Part shown: one piece after another, positions 37,735 to 47,352 of the stretch
How positions within the stretch are numbered: the first letter of the stretch is position 1
How the letters are laid out: each line of letters begins with the position of its first letter
Origin: Cellvibrionaceae bacterium
GTDB taxonomy: Bacteria > Pseudomonadota > Gammaproteobacteria > Pseudomonadales > Cellvibrionaceae
Length of the DNA: 64,000 bases
Reading direction: 5' to 3'
Assembly (NCBI GenBank): GCA_024707385.1
Contig: JANPZW010000004.1
Coordinates: 124,001 to 188,000, forward strand
Program-made: the position numbers and the translations under genes
The notes under the pieces: model-generated
The model's input: the letters and a program-made list of their open reading frames with translations, nothing else
Told to the model about the DNA's origin: nothing
The model's database searches: none

Positions 37735-39173
37735 ATGCCGTTTGTGTTGTGGGGTTGTTTGTGGGCGTTGCTCGTGCTCGCTGTGCCGAGCATTGCCGAC
37801 GACGAATTGAGCGAGTCTCTGGAAGAGGAGAAGAGCGTATTGGAAGCGGAAGCTCCACCCGAGCCGCCCGCCGAGCTCCCTCCCATCCCGCAGGCCGAGA
37901 ACGTCAATTTGAAAGACGTTATCGAGAAGCCTTTGCAGGAGGCGTTGCCGCAGGTGCAACCTGTACCGCCGCCGCCTCCGTCTGAAGTATCTACCGTATC
38001 TCCCCCGGTAGTGGAATATCCGGATAACTTCCCTCCAGCCCCTGGGACTGAACCGACTGCCGAAATTGTACCGGCGCCAGAACCACCACCACCGCCCGCT
38101 CCGCCCCCCCGGCGGTTGAGCCTTTGCGTATGTTGGGCGCGGAGGTTCTGCCGGGCACATCCGCGCGCCTCGCCTGGTCGGTGAAGGATTCTCTTGCCGG
38201 TATCTCGGTGCCTACACCGGTGTTGGTGGTGCACGGCAAAAACCCTGGTCCGAAAGTGTGCCTCACCGCTGCACTACATGGTGATGAACTGAATGGCATC
38301 GAAGTAGTGCGGAGAATTCTCTACGACCTGCAGCCGGACAAACTCTCGGGGACCGTTATAGGTGTGCCTATCGTCAATCTCCAGGGATTCCGTCGCGCCT
38401 CTCGCTATTTGCCTGATCGGCGCGACCTGAACCGCTACTTCCCCGGTCGTCCCACCGGCAGCTCGGCGGCGCGCATTGCCCACTCCTTTTTTGAAGAGGT
38501 GATCGTCCACTGCAATTATTTGGTGGATTTGCACACGGGTTCGTTCCGCCGCACCAACCTTCCCCAACTGCGCGCGGACCTAACCACGCCGACAGTGGCG
38601 GAAATGTCCCGCAATATGGGCGCCATAGTGGTGCTGCAAAGCCGGGGTGCGCGGGGCTCCTTGCGGCGGGCTGCCGTAGATGCCGGTATACCGGCGGTTA
38701 CTGTGGAGGCTGGCGAGCCACTGAACATTGAACCGGATGCGGTGCAGCAGGGGGTGCAGTCGGTGGAATCGCTGCTCAACAAGTTGAGCATGTATCCCTA
38801 CAAAGGATTGTGGGCGCGCAAGTCGGAGCCGGTGTATTACCGCTCGCGCTGGGTTCGGGTGCCGGCGGGCGGCATCCTGATCAACCGGGTGCGCCTCGGT
38901 GAACGCATCAAGAAAGATCAGATGTTGGGCATAGTCACTGACCCCATCACCAATGCGTCCCATGAGGTTCGCGCACCGCATACTGGCCGGGTCATCGGCA
39001 TGGCGCTGAACCAAGTGATGCTGCCGGGATTTGCCGCCTACCACCTCGGCTATCAGGCCACCGTCGAGGAGGCTGCGGGTGACGATCCTGAAGAAGCCGT
39101 CGGCGATGATGCGGAGGTAGAGGAGAGCGAGGATGCGCTGGAGTCTCTTTCCCTGCCGTCTCCAGTAATGTAG
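37735..39173 (+). CDS. Succinylglutamate-desuccinylase/aspartoacylase family protein with Pro-rich N-terminus (frameshifted)
   Basis: A signal peptide (MPFVLWGCLWALLVLAVPSIA) and about 110 residues rich in Pro and Glu (PPEPPAELPP, PPPPPAPPP) precede a catalytic domain of the M14-like AstE/AspA type. Zinc-ligand motifs are LTAALHGDELNG (His, Glu) and LVDLHTGS (His), followed by the ATCase-like LGXXTDP-type C-terminal lobe (MLGIVTDPITNASHEVRAP). The frame breaks in a seven-C run at 38104-38110; one added C restores PAVEPLRMLGAEV. An acidic tail (EEAAGDDPEE...) ends the protein. The ATG at 37735 follows AGAGG. The exported location suggests a role on extracellular amides or peptides, not arginine catabolism. 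Confidence 0.78.
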
Positions 39174-39180
39174 TTTTCAA

Positions 39181-39216
39181 CGACCACTTAACTCTCGGCG
39201 ACCACTTAACTTTCGG
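39181..39216 (+). repeat. Tandem duplication of an 18-base unit
   Basis: CGACCACTTAACTCTCGG (39181-39198) is repeated at 39199-39216 with one difference (T for C). It lies between the stop codon of the AstE-like gene and the terminator and looks like a recent slippage duplication. Confidence 0.75.
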
Positions 39217-39244
39217 CGCCCCATCGCAGCGGGGCGCTTTGTTG
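39216..39244 (+). terminator. Rho-independent terminator after the AstE-like gene
   Basis: The stem GCGCCCC/GGGGCGC with an eight-base loop (39216-39237) is followed by TTTGTTGTTTT. Confidence 0.8.
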
Positions 39245-39356
39245 TTTTCCGCGCGGACACTATCCCCCGCCTTTGTTATCATCCCGCCCGCACCTCTCGG
39301 CTGACGGCAAGAGACCTCTCTGAAAAAAACATACTGAAAAAATATAAGGCCAGTCT

Positions 39357-40293
39357 ATGACCCAACCACAGAAGCTGCGTATCGCCACGCGCAAGAGTTT
39401 ATTGGCTCTCTGGCAGGCCAATTACGTTAAGGCCCGACTTGAGCATTTCCATCCGACCTTGAGCGTCGAGCTCGTGCCCATGAGCAGCCGCGGAGATGTG
39501 CTGCTGGATGTGCCCTTGGCCAAAGTCGGCGGCAAAGGTTTGTTCGTCAAGGAACTGGAGCAGGCACTGCTCAACGGCGAGGCGGATATCGCCGTGCACT
39601 CTATGAAAGATGTGCCGATGGAGTTTCCGGCTGGTCTGGGCCTGTCAGTGATTTGCGAACGTGAAGACCCGCGCGATGCCTGGGTTTCCAACACCTATGA
39701 CTCGCTCGACGAACTGCCCGCCGGCGCCATTGTGGGAACCTCTAGCCTGCGCCGGCAGAGCCAGATTCTTACCGCGCGACCTGATCTGAAAGTGAAATTC
39801 CTGCGCGGCAATGTGCAGACCCGTCTTGCCAAGCTCGACGATGCGGAATACGACGGCATCATCCTCGCCGCCGCCGGCCTGCTGCGCCTGGAGCTGGAAG
39901 AGCCGCATCCGCAGTTACATAGAGCCAGAATTTTGTCTGCCTGCGGGCGGTCAGGGTGCAGTGGGTATCGAATGCCGGATGGCCGATACGGCCATTATCG
40001 AATTGCTCCAACCTTTGCATCACCAAGCTACGGCGGAAGCTGTTCTGGCCGAGCGGGCGATGAACCGGCGCCTCGAAGGCGGCTGCCAGGTCCCCATCGC
40101 CTGTTATGCGGTGCACGAGAGTGACGGCCTTTGGCTGCGCGGTTTAGTTGCTGAACCGGACGGAACGCGTATTTTGCGTGGTGACGTGCGCGGCCCGGCC
40201 AGTGAAGGAGAGGCCATGGGGGTGCAGTTGGCGGAACGCCTGCTCGCCGACGGCGCCGATGAAATCCTGCGCAAGGTTTACGGCCGTGGCTGA
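39357..40293 (+). CDS. hemC: Hydroxymethylbilane synthase HemC (frameshifted)
   Basis: This enzyme joins four porphobilinogen molecules in haem synthesis. Conserved parts are [57 protein letters not shown] and [13 protein letters not shown]. In the second frame are [14 protein letters not shown] and the dipyrromethane-binding cysteine in [11 protein letters not shown]. The frame is lost at 39903-39904, where one extra C (GAGCCGC instead of GAGCGC) splits [14 protein letters not shown]. Repaired length is about 311 residues, normal for the family. Since HemC is essential in a haem-making bacterium, the shift is almost certainly a sequencing error. hemD follows with an overlapping start. Confidence 0.92.
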
Positions 40294-41053
40294 TACCCGC
40301 ATCTGGGCCACTCGGCCCGAGCACCAGAATAGGCAGTGGTGCCAAACCCTGGCAGAGCTGGGTTATCCGGTGGTGGATCTGCCGCTGATGTTGATCGAGC
40401 CGGTGTCAGATCCTGCCGAGGTCCAGGCCGTCAAAAACCTGATTCTCGATTTCGACCAATTCCACAAAGTTATTTTTGTCAGTCAGAACGCAGTGCGCGA
40501 GGCGGTTGCCTGGCTGCGCGACTACTGGCCCCAGCTGCCGGTGGACGTCGAATATATTGCGGTCGGACGCAGGACAGCGGAGGCTTTGGCGGAAGAGGGA
40601 ATCGACGCGGTTGAAGGCACTCGGACCATGGACAGCGATGAGCTGCTGGCGCTGCCGCACCTGCAGAACGTTTGGGGTCAAAAGATCCTGATCTGTCGCG
40701 GTCGCGGCGGGCTTCCGCGTTTAGGGGAGACGCTGCATGAGCGCGGCGCCATAGTGCGCTATTGCGAGCTCTATCACCGCCGTCTGCCGCCTACCGCAGT
40801 TACCGCTGCGGCACCGTTTCTTGCGACAGGGTGTGCGGCGGACGTGATCGCCGTGTTTAGTGGTGAGACATTGCAGAATCTGGCGCGCGTTCTGGAGGGC
40901 AATGGCTGCTCGGAACACATCGTGCGCTTGGTGGTACCGGGCAAACGGGTGACCCAGGCGGCGGAAAAGCTGGGGTTTTCCCGCATTATCACCGCCGAGA
41001 ACGCCACCAGCTCGTGCATGTTGGCGGCGGTCCGGGAGGCACTGGCCCTCTAG
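40286..41053 (+). CDS. hemD: Uroporphyrinogen-III synthase HemD
   Basis: The 255-residue enzyme closes and inverts ring D of hydroxymethylbilane. The sequence is poorly conserved, as is usual for HemD; recognisable parts are [69 protein letters not shown] and [10 protein letters not shown]. The start is GTG at 40286, which overlaps the hemC stop codon. Position between hemC and hemX supports the call. Confidence 0.9.
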   Translation: MADTRIWATRPEHQNRQWCQTLAELGYPVVDLPLMLIEPVSDPAEVQAVKNLILDFDQFHKVIFVSQNAVREAVAWLRDYWPQLPVDVEYIAVGRRTAEALAEEGIDAVEGTRTMDSDELLALPHLQNVWGQKILICRGRGGLPRLGETLHERGAIVRYCELYHRRLPPTAVTAAAPFLATGCAADVIAVFSGETLQNLARVLEGNGCSEHIVRLVVPGKRVTQAAEKLGFSRIITAENATSSCMLAAVREALAL

Positions 41054-41112
41054 CGCGGCCGCCGGATCTTCACTAAAAACGCAGTTTCTTCGAACCTGAC
41101 GAAGCCAATCTT

Positions 41113-42312
41113 ATGACGGATAACGACAAAACAGCAGCCAGCGACTCCCCGGAACTTTTGCCACACGCCCCTTCCGATGCGGTCGTTACGCCCGCCGCAG
41201 AACCCTCCTCTGTGAAGTCCGCTCCACCAAATGCACACCCCAAGAGCAGCGGTCGCGGAACCGTCCTGCTGTTGTTGGTGGTCTTGCTCATTGCCGTCGG
41301 TTTGGCTGTTTGGCTGTGGCAACAATGGCGGCAACAGCTGGCGCAGGTGCAGGACGTGCAAGCCCAGATTGCGCAGCAGAGCAATCAACTCGCCGGTTTG
41401 CGGGAACAATTGGGCGGCCAGTTGACTGCCGCGTTGGAGCGGGCGGAAGCGCGCGAGCGGGAGTTGCGCCAGCAGGTGGCCGAACTGCAGGGCGGGCAGG
41501 CGCAGCTGAGCCAGCAGGTGGAGGGCCAGCAACAGCGCCTGGCCAGCCTCAGCACCACCAGCCGCGAAGACTGGTTGCTGGCGGAGGCGGCGTATCTGTT
41601 GAGCATCGCCAATCAACGAGTTCTTATGGAGCGCACTGCGGACAACGCGGTTGCGCTTTTGCGCAGTGCGGATGAATGCCTGCAGCAGGTGGGCGAGGGC
41701 ACGGGCGATGCCGCAGTCTTCGCCATTCGCAAAACCCTGAGCCTGGATCTGGCGGCGCTGGAGAAAGTCGAGCCGGTGGACAAGGAAGGTATCTATCTGC
41801 GGCTTTATGCCTTGGCACAAAGCGTCGACGATTTGCCGCGCCTGCAATTGGCGGAATTTGCGAACGATTCCGAAACTCCCGCTGCGCCTGTGGATGCGCA
41901 GGGAGAGTCGGGCTTGACGGACAGGATCTGGCGCGGCCTGCGCAATCTGGCCGGCTCGCTCGACCGCTATGTACGGATTGACGACGTAAAAGCTCCGGCC
42001 AAACCGCTGGTGGACAGCTATGCAACCCGATTAGCCTCTTTGAATGTGCGCCTATTGCTTGAGCAGGCCCAGTTGGCCTTATTGCAGGATGAACCCACTG
42101 TCTACCGCCATAGCCTAGAGCAGGCCCAGAGTTTGTTGCAGAGCTATTACGTGGAGTCCGAACAAAACAGCCGTTTGCGCGACGCATTGGCGGAACTCGC
42201 AACCATGGAGGTGGCGCCTGAGCTGCCCGACATTTCCGCGTCTCTTGCGCAGTTGCGCGACCATCTGCGCCAGTTGCATCGGGTGCAGCCCGCGCCCAAG
42301 GGGCAGCTATGA
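41113..42312 (+). CDS. hemX: HemX protein
   Basis: The 399-residue protein has about 45 Pro/Ala/Ser-rich residues, one membrane helix (VLLLLVVLLIAVGLAVWLWQQW, residues about 52-74; cited as VLLLLVVLLIAVGLAVWLW), a coiled coil rich in Gln, Leu and Glu (about 75-145) and the HemX-type helical domain with REDWLLAEAAYLLSIANQRV. HemX is often called a uroporphyrinogen methyltransferase, but it lacks SAM-binding motifs, and its function is not established. It lies in the usual hemC-hemD-hemX-hemY order and overlaps hemY by four bases. Confidence 0.88.
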   Translation: MTDNDKTAASDSPELLPHAPSDAVVTPAAEPSSVKSAPPNAHPKSSGRGTVLLLLVVLLIAVGLAVWLWQQWRQQLAQVQDVQAQIAQQSNQLAGLREQLGGQLTAALERAEARERELRQQVAELQGGQAQLSQQVEGQQQRLASLSTTSREDWLLAEAAYLLSIANQRVLMERTADNAVALLRSADECLQQVGEGTGDAAVFAIRKTLSLDLAALEKVEPVDKEGIYLRLYALAQSVDDLPRLQLAEFANDSETPAAPVDAQGESGLTDRIWRGLRNLAGSLDRYVRIDDVKAPAKPLVDSYATRLASLNVRLLLEQAQLALLQDEPTVYRHSLEQAQSLLQSYYVESEQNSRLRDALAELATMEVAPELPDISASLAQLRDHLRQLHRVQPAPKGQL

Positions 42313-43544
42313 GAAGAATCATTCTCGCGAGTGTACTGGCGCTGGTGGCAGGTGCCGGCCTTTGGCACGTGCTGCAATACGATTCCGGCTACATCCTGAT
42401 CGTCGCCGCCGGCAAAACCCTCGAGATGCGTTTGGCCTTCGCGGTTCTGGGGCTGCTGTTATTGTTTCTGGTGGCAAGATTCTTGTGGCGCCTCTTGGCG
42501 GGTCTGGTCGGCATGGTCAATGACGGCTGGGAGACGGTGGCGGGGCGCAAAACGCTGCGTACCGAACTGCGCACGCAGCGCGGCCTGCTGAACTATATCG
42601 AAGGGGATTGGCAGGCAGCGCAGCGGGATCTGTTGCGGGCTGCGCGGAAGCTACAGCGACCCTTGGTGCATTATCTGGCGGCGGCGCACAGCGCCCAGCA
42701 GCTCGGCCAGGATGAGAAGGCCACCGAGCTGATGGCAAAGGCGGAGCAGATCGCTGCGGGTGACAAGCTGGTAGTATTGTTGACTCACGCGCGCCTGCTG
42801 CTGCAACGGCAAGCATACGAAAGCTGTCTCGCCAAACTTCACCAGGCTAAAACCATGGCGCCGCACAACCCGGTGGTGCTCGATCTGCTGCAGCGGGTTT
42901 ATCTGGCGCTGGGGGACTGGGCATCTCTTGAACTGTTATTGCCGGAACTGCGCCGCCATAAGGCGATGCCCGAAACGGGAATGGCAGCTCTCAAGCAGAA
43001 GGTTCATGTGGGCTTGCTGGCCCAGGCGAGTAAAGAGCTGCGCGGACAGGCAATAGACCCGGCGGTGCTCACGCGGCTGCGGGAATTCTGGCAGCGATTG
43101 CCGAAAGCGGCGCGTTTGCAACCGGACTATGCCGGACCCTACGCGCAGTTTTTGCTGCTCGCCCAGGAGCATGACCAGGCGGAGGCTCTCCTGCGTCACG
43201 CCTTGAATGAACAATGGTCATCTTCGCTGGCGGAACTTTATGGCTTGGCCGCGCCGGCGGATCGCCAGGGTCAACTGCATCAGGCGCAGCGCTGGCTGGT
43301 GGGCCGGGAGAAGGACGCAGAACTCCACCTCGCCCTCGGCCGGATCTGTCTGCGCAATGAGATCTGGGGGCAGGCACGCGACCATTTGCAGCGCAGCCTT
43401 GCCCTCAAGCCCACCACCGCCGCCTATGCCGAACTCGGTCGCCTCTCCGCCCATCTCGGTGACCAGCGTCAAAGCTCTGAATATTTTCAGCAGGGATTAT
43501 TGCTGGTCACTCACGGCCTTCCCAATCTGCCGATGCCCCGTTGA
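42309..43544 (+). CDS. hemY: HemY tetratricopeptide membrane protein
   Basis: The 411-residue protein has two N-terminal membrane helices (ASVLALVAGAGLWHVL and LAFAVLGLLLLFLVARFLW) and then helical TPR-like repeats to the end (YIEGDWQAAQRDLLRAAR, AKAEQIAAGDKLVVLLTHARL, LALGRICLRNEIWGQARDHL). It matches the gammaproteobacterial HemY (HemY_N plus TPR), which is unrelated to protoporphyrinogen oxidase HemY of Bacillus. Its role in late haem synthesis or assembly is not settled. Confidence 0.9.
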   Translation: MRRIILASVLALVAGAGLWHVLQYDSGYILIVAAGKTLEMRLAFAVLGLLLLFLVARFLWRLLAGLVGMVNDGWETVAGRKTLRTELRTQRGLLNYIEGDWQAAQRDLLRAARKLQRPLVHYLAAAHSAQQLGQDEKATELMAKAEQIAAGDKLVVLLTHARLLLQRQAYESCLAKLHQAKTMAPHNPVVLDLLQRVYLALGDWASLELLLPELRRHKAMPETGMAALKQKVHVGLLAQASKELRGQAIDPAVLTRLREFWQRLPKAARLQPDYAGPYAQFLLLAQEHDQAEALLRHALNEQWSSSLAELYGLAAPADRQGQLHQAQRWLVGREKDAELHLALGRICLRNEIWGQARDHLQRSLALKPTTAAYAELGRLSAHLGDQRQSSEYFQQGLLLVTHGLPNLPMPR

Positions 43545-43683
43545 CGGGGCTCGGCACTCAGCTCCTTCTAATATTTCCTGACACCTTTGGCGCCTTGTAG
43601 ATGATGACGGTGCCACTGTGGCGTTGAATTTGCTAACCGAAACGGGCCATTAGGCGCAATTCAACATTAAACAGGAAGGTTTT

Positions 43684-44694
43684 ATGAAAGCATCAAAACG
43701 CTTTTTTTCGTTGGACGTTACGGCCAGGGCGTTGACGCTTGGCGGTCTCATTGCGTGGACGTCTGTAAGCCAAGCGTACGATTTGGAACCGGTAAAGCTG
43801 GAGGTCACATTCGCCGTCACTTGGGCCGAACTTGTCGGCACCAGCGAAGGTTTGAATAACACCAGTGATTCCGATACCTGGGTTGGGGTGATCGACCTCC
43901 GCGCGGCTAATGTGGTGGTGTTTCCGGGCTGCGAGCAGTTGCCATGTCCCGCCAGAATTGATGTCAGTGAGGTGGATAATAAAGGTGTGAATCTAAGAAT
44001 CACCTCCACTTCAGAAATTCCGGCTGACAACCTGGTTATTCGCGCTGAGCGGCGCACCAGCCACGATGTTTTCATTTTCGATTCCGACCGGAGAAACTCT
44101 GGGGTCGAGTTTTTCCGCTTTCTTGATACCGAGGTCGGCGCCTATTATCCCCAAGACGGCACTGGCAGTATCTTGTGGCGCTTGGATCGCAGCTTTGTTT
44201 CGCCGTCGCTGCCCGTCGGTTTTGTAGAGCGGGATACGGCTGGTTTTATTGCCGCTCTGCGCGATCCCTCCGTCACCTACGAGGTCACCGAGTTTTTCGT
44301 AAACCAGGTCATGCAGGCGGCCTATACCAAAACCGGTACCGCAAAAATCACTCAAGTCCGGGTGCTTTCCGAGGTGGCTCCTAGCGCAGCGCTGACCTGC
44401 CGTTATGAGGTGGCTACGGACTGGGGCACCGGTTATGTGGCTTTCGTCCATCTCAAAAATGAAACTGATGAACCGGTTAACGGCTGGCAAGTTGCAATCA
44501 ACTTTCAGGACGCCATTAGCGTAACCAACTCCTGGAGCACCCTGTTGAGCGGAGCATCGCCAGCCATGAGCGCGGTTCCGGTGTCCTGGAATCAGGTCAT
44601 TTATCCGGGCCAGGAAATCAATTTTGGCTTTCAGGGCATTAAAATTTCCGGCCAAACCTCGGCTGCGTCTGTCACCGGTTCCAACTGTCGCTAA
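43684..44694 (+). CDS. Secreted protein with an unknown domain and a C-terminal CBM2 module
   Basis: A signal region (GGLIAWTSVSQA, cleavage near residue 30) is followed by about 200 residues I cannot assign (contains VTWAELVGTSEGLNN, LVIRAERRTSHDVFIFDSDR and VTYEVTEFFVNQVM). Residues about 238-336 form a CBM2-type cellulose-binding module: terminal cysteines in LTCRYEVATDWGTGYVAF and TGSNCR, NGWQVAINFQDA, and PGQEINFGFQG. The unknown domain has even beta-strand spacing and two cysteines (GCEQLPC). This could be a binding or catalytic module aimed at plant cell walls. No ser-rich linker separates the parts. Confidence 0.72.
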   Translation: MKASKRFFSLDVTARALTLGGLIAWTSVSQAYDLEPVKLEVTFAVTWAELVGTSEGLNNTSDSDTWVGVIDLRAANVVVFPGCEQLPCPARIDVSEVDNKGVNLRITSTSEIPADNLVIRAERRTSHDVFIFDSDRRNSGVEFFRFLDTEVGAYYPQDGTGSILWRLDRSFVSPSLPVGFVERDTAGFIAALRDPSVTYEVTEFFVNQVMQAAYTKTGTAKITQVRVLSEVAPSAALTCRYEVATDWGTGYVAFVHLKNETDEPVNGWQVAINFQDAISVTNSWSTLLSGASPAMSAVPVSWNQVIYPGQEINFGFQGIKISGQTSAASVTGSNCR

Positions 44695-44702
44695 GCGGCT
44701 AC

Positions 44703-44731
44703 CACAAACGCCACCACGGGTGGCGTTTGTG
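44703..44731. terminator. Strong hairpin after the CBM2 gene
   Basis: A 13-base-pair perfect stem CACAAACGCCACC/GGTGGCGTTTGTG with an ACG loop. It is followed by AAAAATG instead of a T-run, so termination may depend on the stem alone or on Rho. Confidence 0.55.
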
Positions 44732-44886
44732 AAAAATGTCGACACTCTGTTTTCCGTGCAACCGGTCACTCCTCTGCCGCAACCACTTGTCGCGCTTTAT
44801 GGCTAGATGGTTGTGGCGCCAAATGGGCGGTGTCAAATAACCTTACAGTGTATTTGCGTGCCACTTCGATTTTTTATTCTAAGTTT

Positions 44887-45204
44887 ATGAAATATAAGAA
44901 TAATTTTAGATTGGTCTGGAAAGTGCAGGGTCCACTTCATTGTGAAACGTTTGGAGATATAACTGTGCACTATCGCAAAGGTGAGGCCGGCAAGACCTGG
45001 TTCCGCACTGACCGTTTTTTCACCATAGGCATAGACTGGTACGCTGCCACGCGGGAAGGGCGCAACCTGGGTCCATATAAAACACGAAGGTCGGCTGAAG
45101 ATGCTCTGGTGCTTTACATCATCGATATGAAAAACAACCGCAAACCTGCTGTGCAAGTCACTAGGCCTTCCAGGGATATCTGGAAGTCTAATAACTATAT
45201 CTAA
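44887..45204 (+). CDS. Small DUF6316-like protein, about 105 residues
   Basis: The basic protein contains KTWFRTDRFFTIGIDWYAATREG followed by GPYKTRRSAEDALVLYI, cited as RTDRFF, WYAATREG and GPYKTRRSAEDAL. This RxDRFF...WYxxTREGxxxGPYxSRxxAExxL pattern is found in small gammaproteobacterial proteins (DUF6316-type). Function is unknown; the pattern suggests a nucleic-acid-binding or regulatory mini-domain. The ATG at 44887 is used, but no good ribosome-binding site precedes it; a GTG at 44830 is the alternative. Confidence 0.6.
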   Translation: MKYKNNFRLVWKVQGPLHCETFGDITVHYRKGEAGKTWFRTDRFFTIGIDWYAATREGRNLGPYKTRRSAEDALVLYIIDMKNNRKPAVQVTRPSRDIWKSNNYI

Positions 45205-45299
45205 CACCGCATCTAATCTTCCCTCGCTGTAACGCGGGCTTTGCGTTTCGCAGACGCCCGCCGATAATCCCGTCTTACATATTGTTCTGACCGGATTTC

Positions 45300-46577
45300 A
45301 TGTCGAATAAACGCACGCCTGGCGCTGTCGCATCCATCACTCTATACGCGCTTTTGACTGCCGTTACTGCGCTCTCACTCGATATCATTTTGCCGGCGTA
45401 TTCGTTGATCGGCTATGAATTGGGTGTAACCGGTGCCGGACTGCAGCACAACCTGCTGGTTTTTGTCGCCGGCATGCTTGTCGGAGAGTTGGTCTCGGGT
45501 GGACTGGCTGATCGCTACGGCCGACGCCCTGTTCTCGCACTGAGTGCAGCGGTATTTATCGGTGGGACTTTGGCCTGTGTGTTTGCGCCAACGTACACAT
45601 GGCTTCTGGTGGGTCGGCTGTTGCAGGGAATGGGAGCGGCGGGACAGAAAATCTGCACGCGTGCGATTATTCGTGACCGCTACAGTGGCGCGGCTATGGC
45701 CAGTGTCATGTCATATGTGCTGGTTGTTTTGGTCGCGTTGCCATTTATTGCGCCTATGTTGGGAGCCACGTTTACTGGCATGCTGGGTTGGCGCAGCATC
45801 TTTGTCTTTCTGGGTTTTTACGCCTGTGCGGCTTTGGTTTGGTTCTGGGTGCGGCATCCGGAAACGCTGCCTCAAAAGTCGCTGGCAAACCTGCATTTTT
45901 CAACGGCGCTGCGGGCATTTTTCCGGCAAAAACGCAGTCTCTTGTTAACGATAATGGCCGGCTTATTATTTGGCGTTCACTTGGGTTTTATCAGTTTGTC
46001 CCCGCTATTGTTTGCCGATCTTTTTGCTGTTCAGGACAGATTCCCCTTCTATTTTGGCTGTGTTGCATGCGCTTTCGGAATCGCGTTGCTTTTTAATGCC
46101 CGATATGTGGTTTATTGGGGCATGGAAAAAATGATTTTCATTGGCTTGACCGTTATTGTTGCAGTGCAAATATTTTTTCTCATTGCACTTATTTATACGG
46201 AGACAGTGCCTTTCACTGTGTTTCTTGCCCACACTTTTCTGTTGTTGTTCTCTCTTGGTTTGATTTTTGGCAATCTCACAACGCTTATCCTGCAGCCGCT
46301 TGGTCGCATGGCAGGTGTTGGCAGTGCGTTGAGTTCAGCGCTGTCTTCCGCTGTCGCCTTGGTGGTTAGTTTCGCTATGGGATTTATTTATGAGGGGAAA
46401 TTGGATCAGTTTGTATTTCCTTGCACATTTACTGTATTAGCCGCAACTGCAATTTTTGTGTTGAGTACCAGGTCACAATTGCGCGGGGAAGTGGGTCATT
46501 TAGTTCATACAGATAATGACGTATCAGCACCGAAACAAAGCGGCACCACAGCATCGGGTTGCGACAGCAATGAATGA
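45300..46577 (+). CDS. MFS drug-resistance-type transporter (Bcr/CflA group)
   Basis: The 425-residue protein has 12 membrane helices and the DHA1 signatures: SLDIILPAYSLIGYELGVT near residue 28, the motif-A loop GLADRYGRRPVLALS near 72 and RLLQGMGAAGQKICTRAIIRDRY near 108. The family exports antibiotics, sulphonamides or dipeptides, but the substrate here is unknown. The C-terminal 30 residues are hydrophilic. A possible hairpin lies about 50 bases upstream (GCGGGC...GCCCGC). Confidence 0.8.
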   Translation: MSNKRTPGAVASITLYALLTAVTALSLDIILPAYSLIGYELGVTGAGLQHNLLVFVAGMLVGELVSGGLADRYGRRPVLALSAAVFIGGTLACVFAPTYTWLLVGRLLQGMGAAGQKICTRAIIRDRYSGAAMASVMSYVLVVLVALPFIAPMLGATFTGMLGWRSIFVFLGFYACAALVWFWVRHPETLPQKSLANLHFSTALRAFFRQKRSLLLTIMAGLLFGVHLGFISLSPLLFADLFAVQDRFPFYFGCVACAFGIALLFNARYVVYWGMEKMIFIGLTVIVAVQIFFLIALIYTETVPFTVFLAHTFLLLFSLGLIFGNLTTLILQPLGRMAGVGSALSSALSSAVALVVSFAMGFIYEGKLDQFVFPCTFTVLAATAIFVLSTRSQLRGEVGHLVHTDNDVSAPKQSGTTASGCDSNE

Positions 46578-46612
46578 GTGGCTATCCTTGCCATTTTTGC
46601 GAGGTATTGATT

Positions 46613-46996
46613 ATGAAATTGAAAATGATGATTTTGGCTGGCTTATTGGCGGTTGGATGCAGCGCTCAGGCAAGCGAATTTAAAATGAAAATCGACAAGA
46701 TCGACGAAATGAATGGATTCATCCTCAGAGGTCTTGCTATCTCTGGGACGGTCGAACAAGGGTGCATTGCTCACGACAATGAATTTGTTGTGGCTCGCGA
46801 CGGAAAAGAAGTGTTGCAAGCCATTACGCGCATCTTGCTGGTGGAGGGTCTTCAAGAAGGAGAAGAGATCGACGGAGAAGCCTATACCGGTGAAGTGGTT
46901 ACCTTTTATCTCCCTGATATGAAAAAAGAGGTGGTGGAGATAGGGGATTGGGTCATTGGTAAAGCGACAACGTGCAAAAAAAGCAAGCGACGTTAA
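46613..46996 (+). CDS. Small exported or lipoprotein-like hypothetical protein, 127 residues
   Basis: The N-terminus MKLKMMILAGLLAVGCSAQAS is a signal sequence with a possible lipobox (LAVGC). The mature part is acidic with beta-strand-like segments: KIDKIDEMNGFILRGLAISG, EFVVARDGKEVLQ and VVTFYLPDMKKEVVEIGDWVIG, cited in shorter pieces as MNGFILRGLAISG and EIGDWVIG. The I-x-D-x-V/I spacing recalls OB-fold or EF-Tu-domain-2-like barrels, but I name no family. The ATG at 46613 has AGG upstream. Confidence 0.62.
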   Translation: MKLKMMILAGLLAVGCSAQASEFKMKIDKIDEMNGFILRGLAISGTVEQGCIAHDNEFVVARDGKEVLQAITRILLVEGLQEGEEIDGEAYTGEVVTFYLPDMKKEVVEIGDWVIGKATTCKKSKRR

Positions 46997-47352
46997 GTTG
47001 ACGTAATTATTTGTTAATGTGTTTTCGCCACAAAATTAGCCATTTAGAGTCAATCTGACCATGCGCCACTTGGCAAATTTTTAACCAGGGCTTTGCGTTT
47101 ATTTGATGATATGACAAAAGGAAGAAATGGCGCACATACCAAACTTCAATATGACCGTAGATTGGTAATAAGGCATATTCGACACGACAGTCTGCATTCG
47201 TCGGTCGCCGCGACTGTGCAGTTTTACAGATGCGGTCCGGGTGGGGCTTAAGTAACAATAACGATGGCTCGACCAATCGGTATCCACGCCCGGGGCGAAA
47301 ATGCTCCTCCTATTTTTTATAACCAGCAAATATTCATTAGGTGGGGTTTCCT
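46997..47352 (+). other. Intergenic region upstream of the xylanase gene
   Basis: About 356 bases have no supported gene. The xylanase ribosome-binding site (AGGTGGGG at 47340-47346) is strong. I looked for a c-di-GMP-I riboswitch because such elements precede some chitin/cellulose-binding proteins, and did not find its conserved core. No clear promoter elements are evident. Confidence 0.5.

Noticed and set aside
44833..45207. Minus-strand frame of the same length as the small gene at 44887
   Set aside because: The plus strand has a conserved DRFF/WY/TREG/GPY pattern; the mirror frame has none.
46997..47352. c-di-GMP-I (GEMM) riboswitch before the xylanase gene
   Set aside because: The conserved core and tetraloop-receptor pattern are not present.
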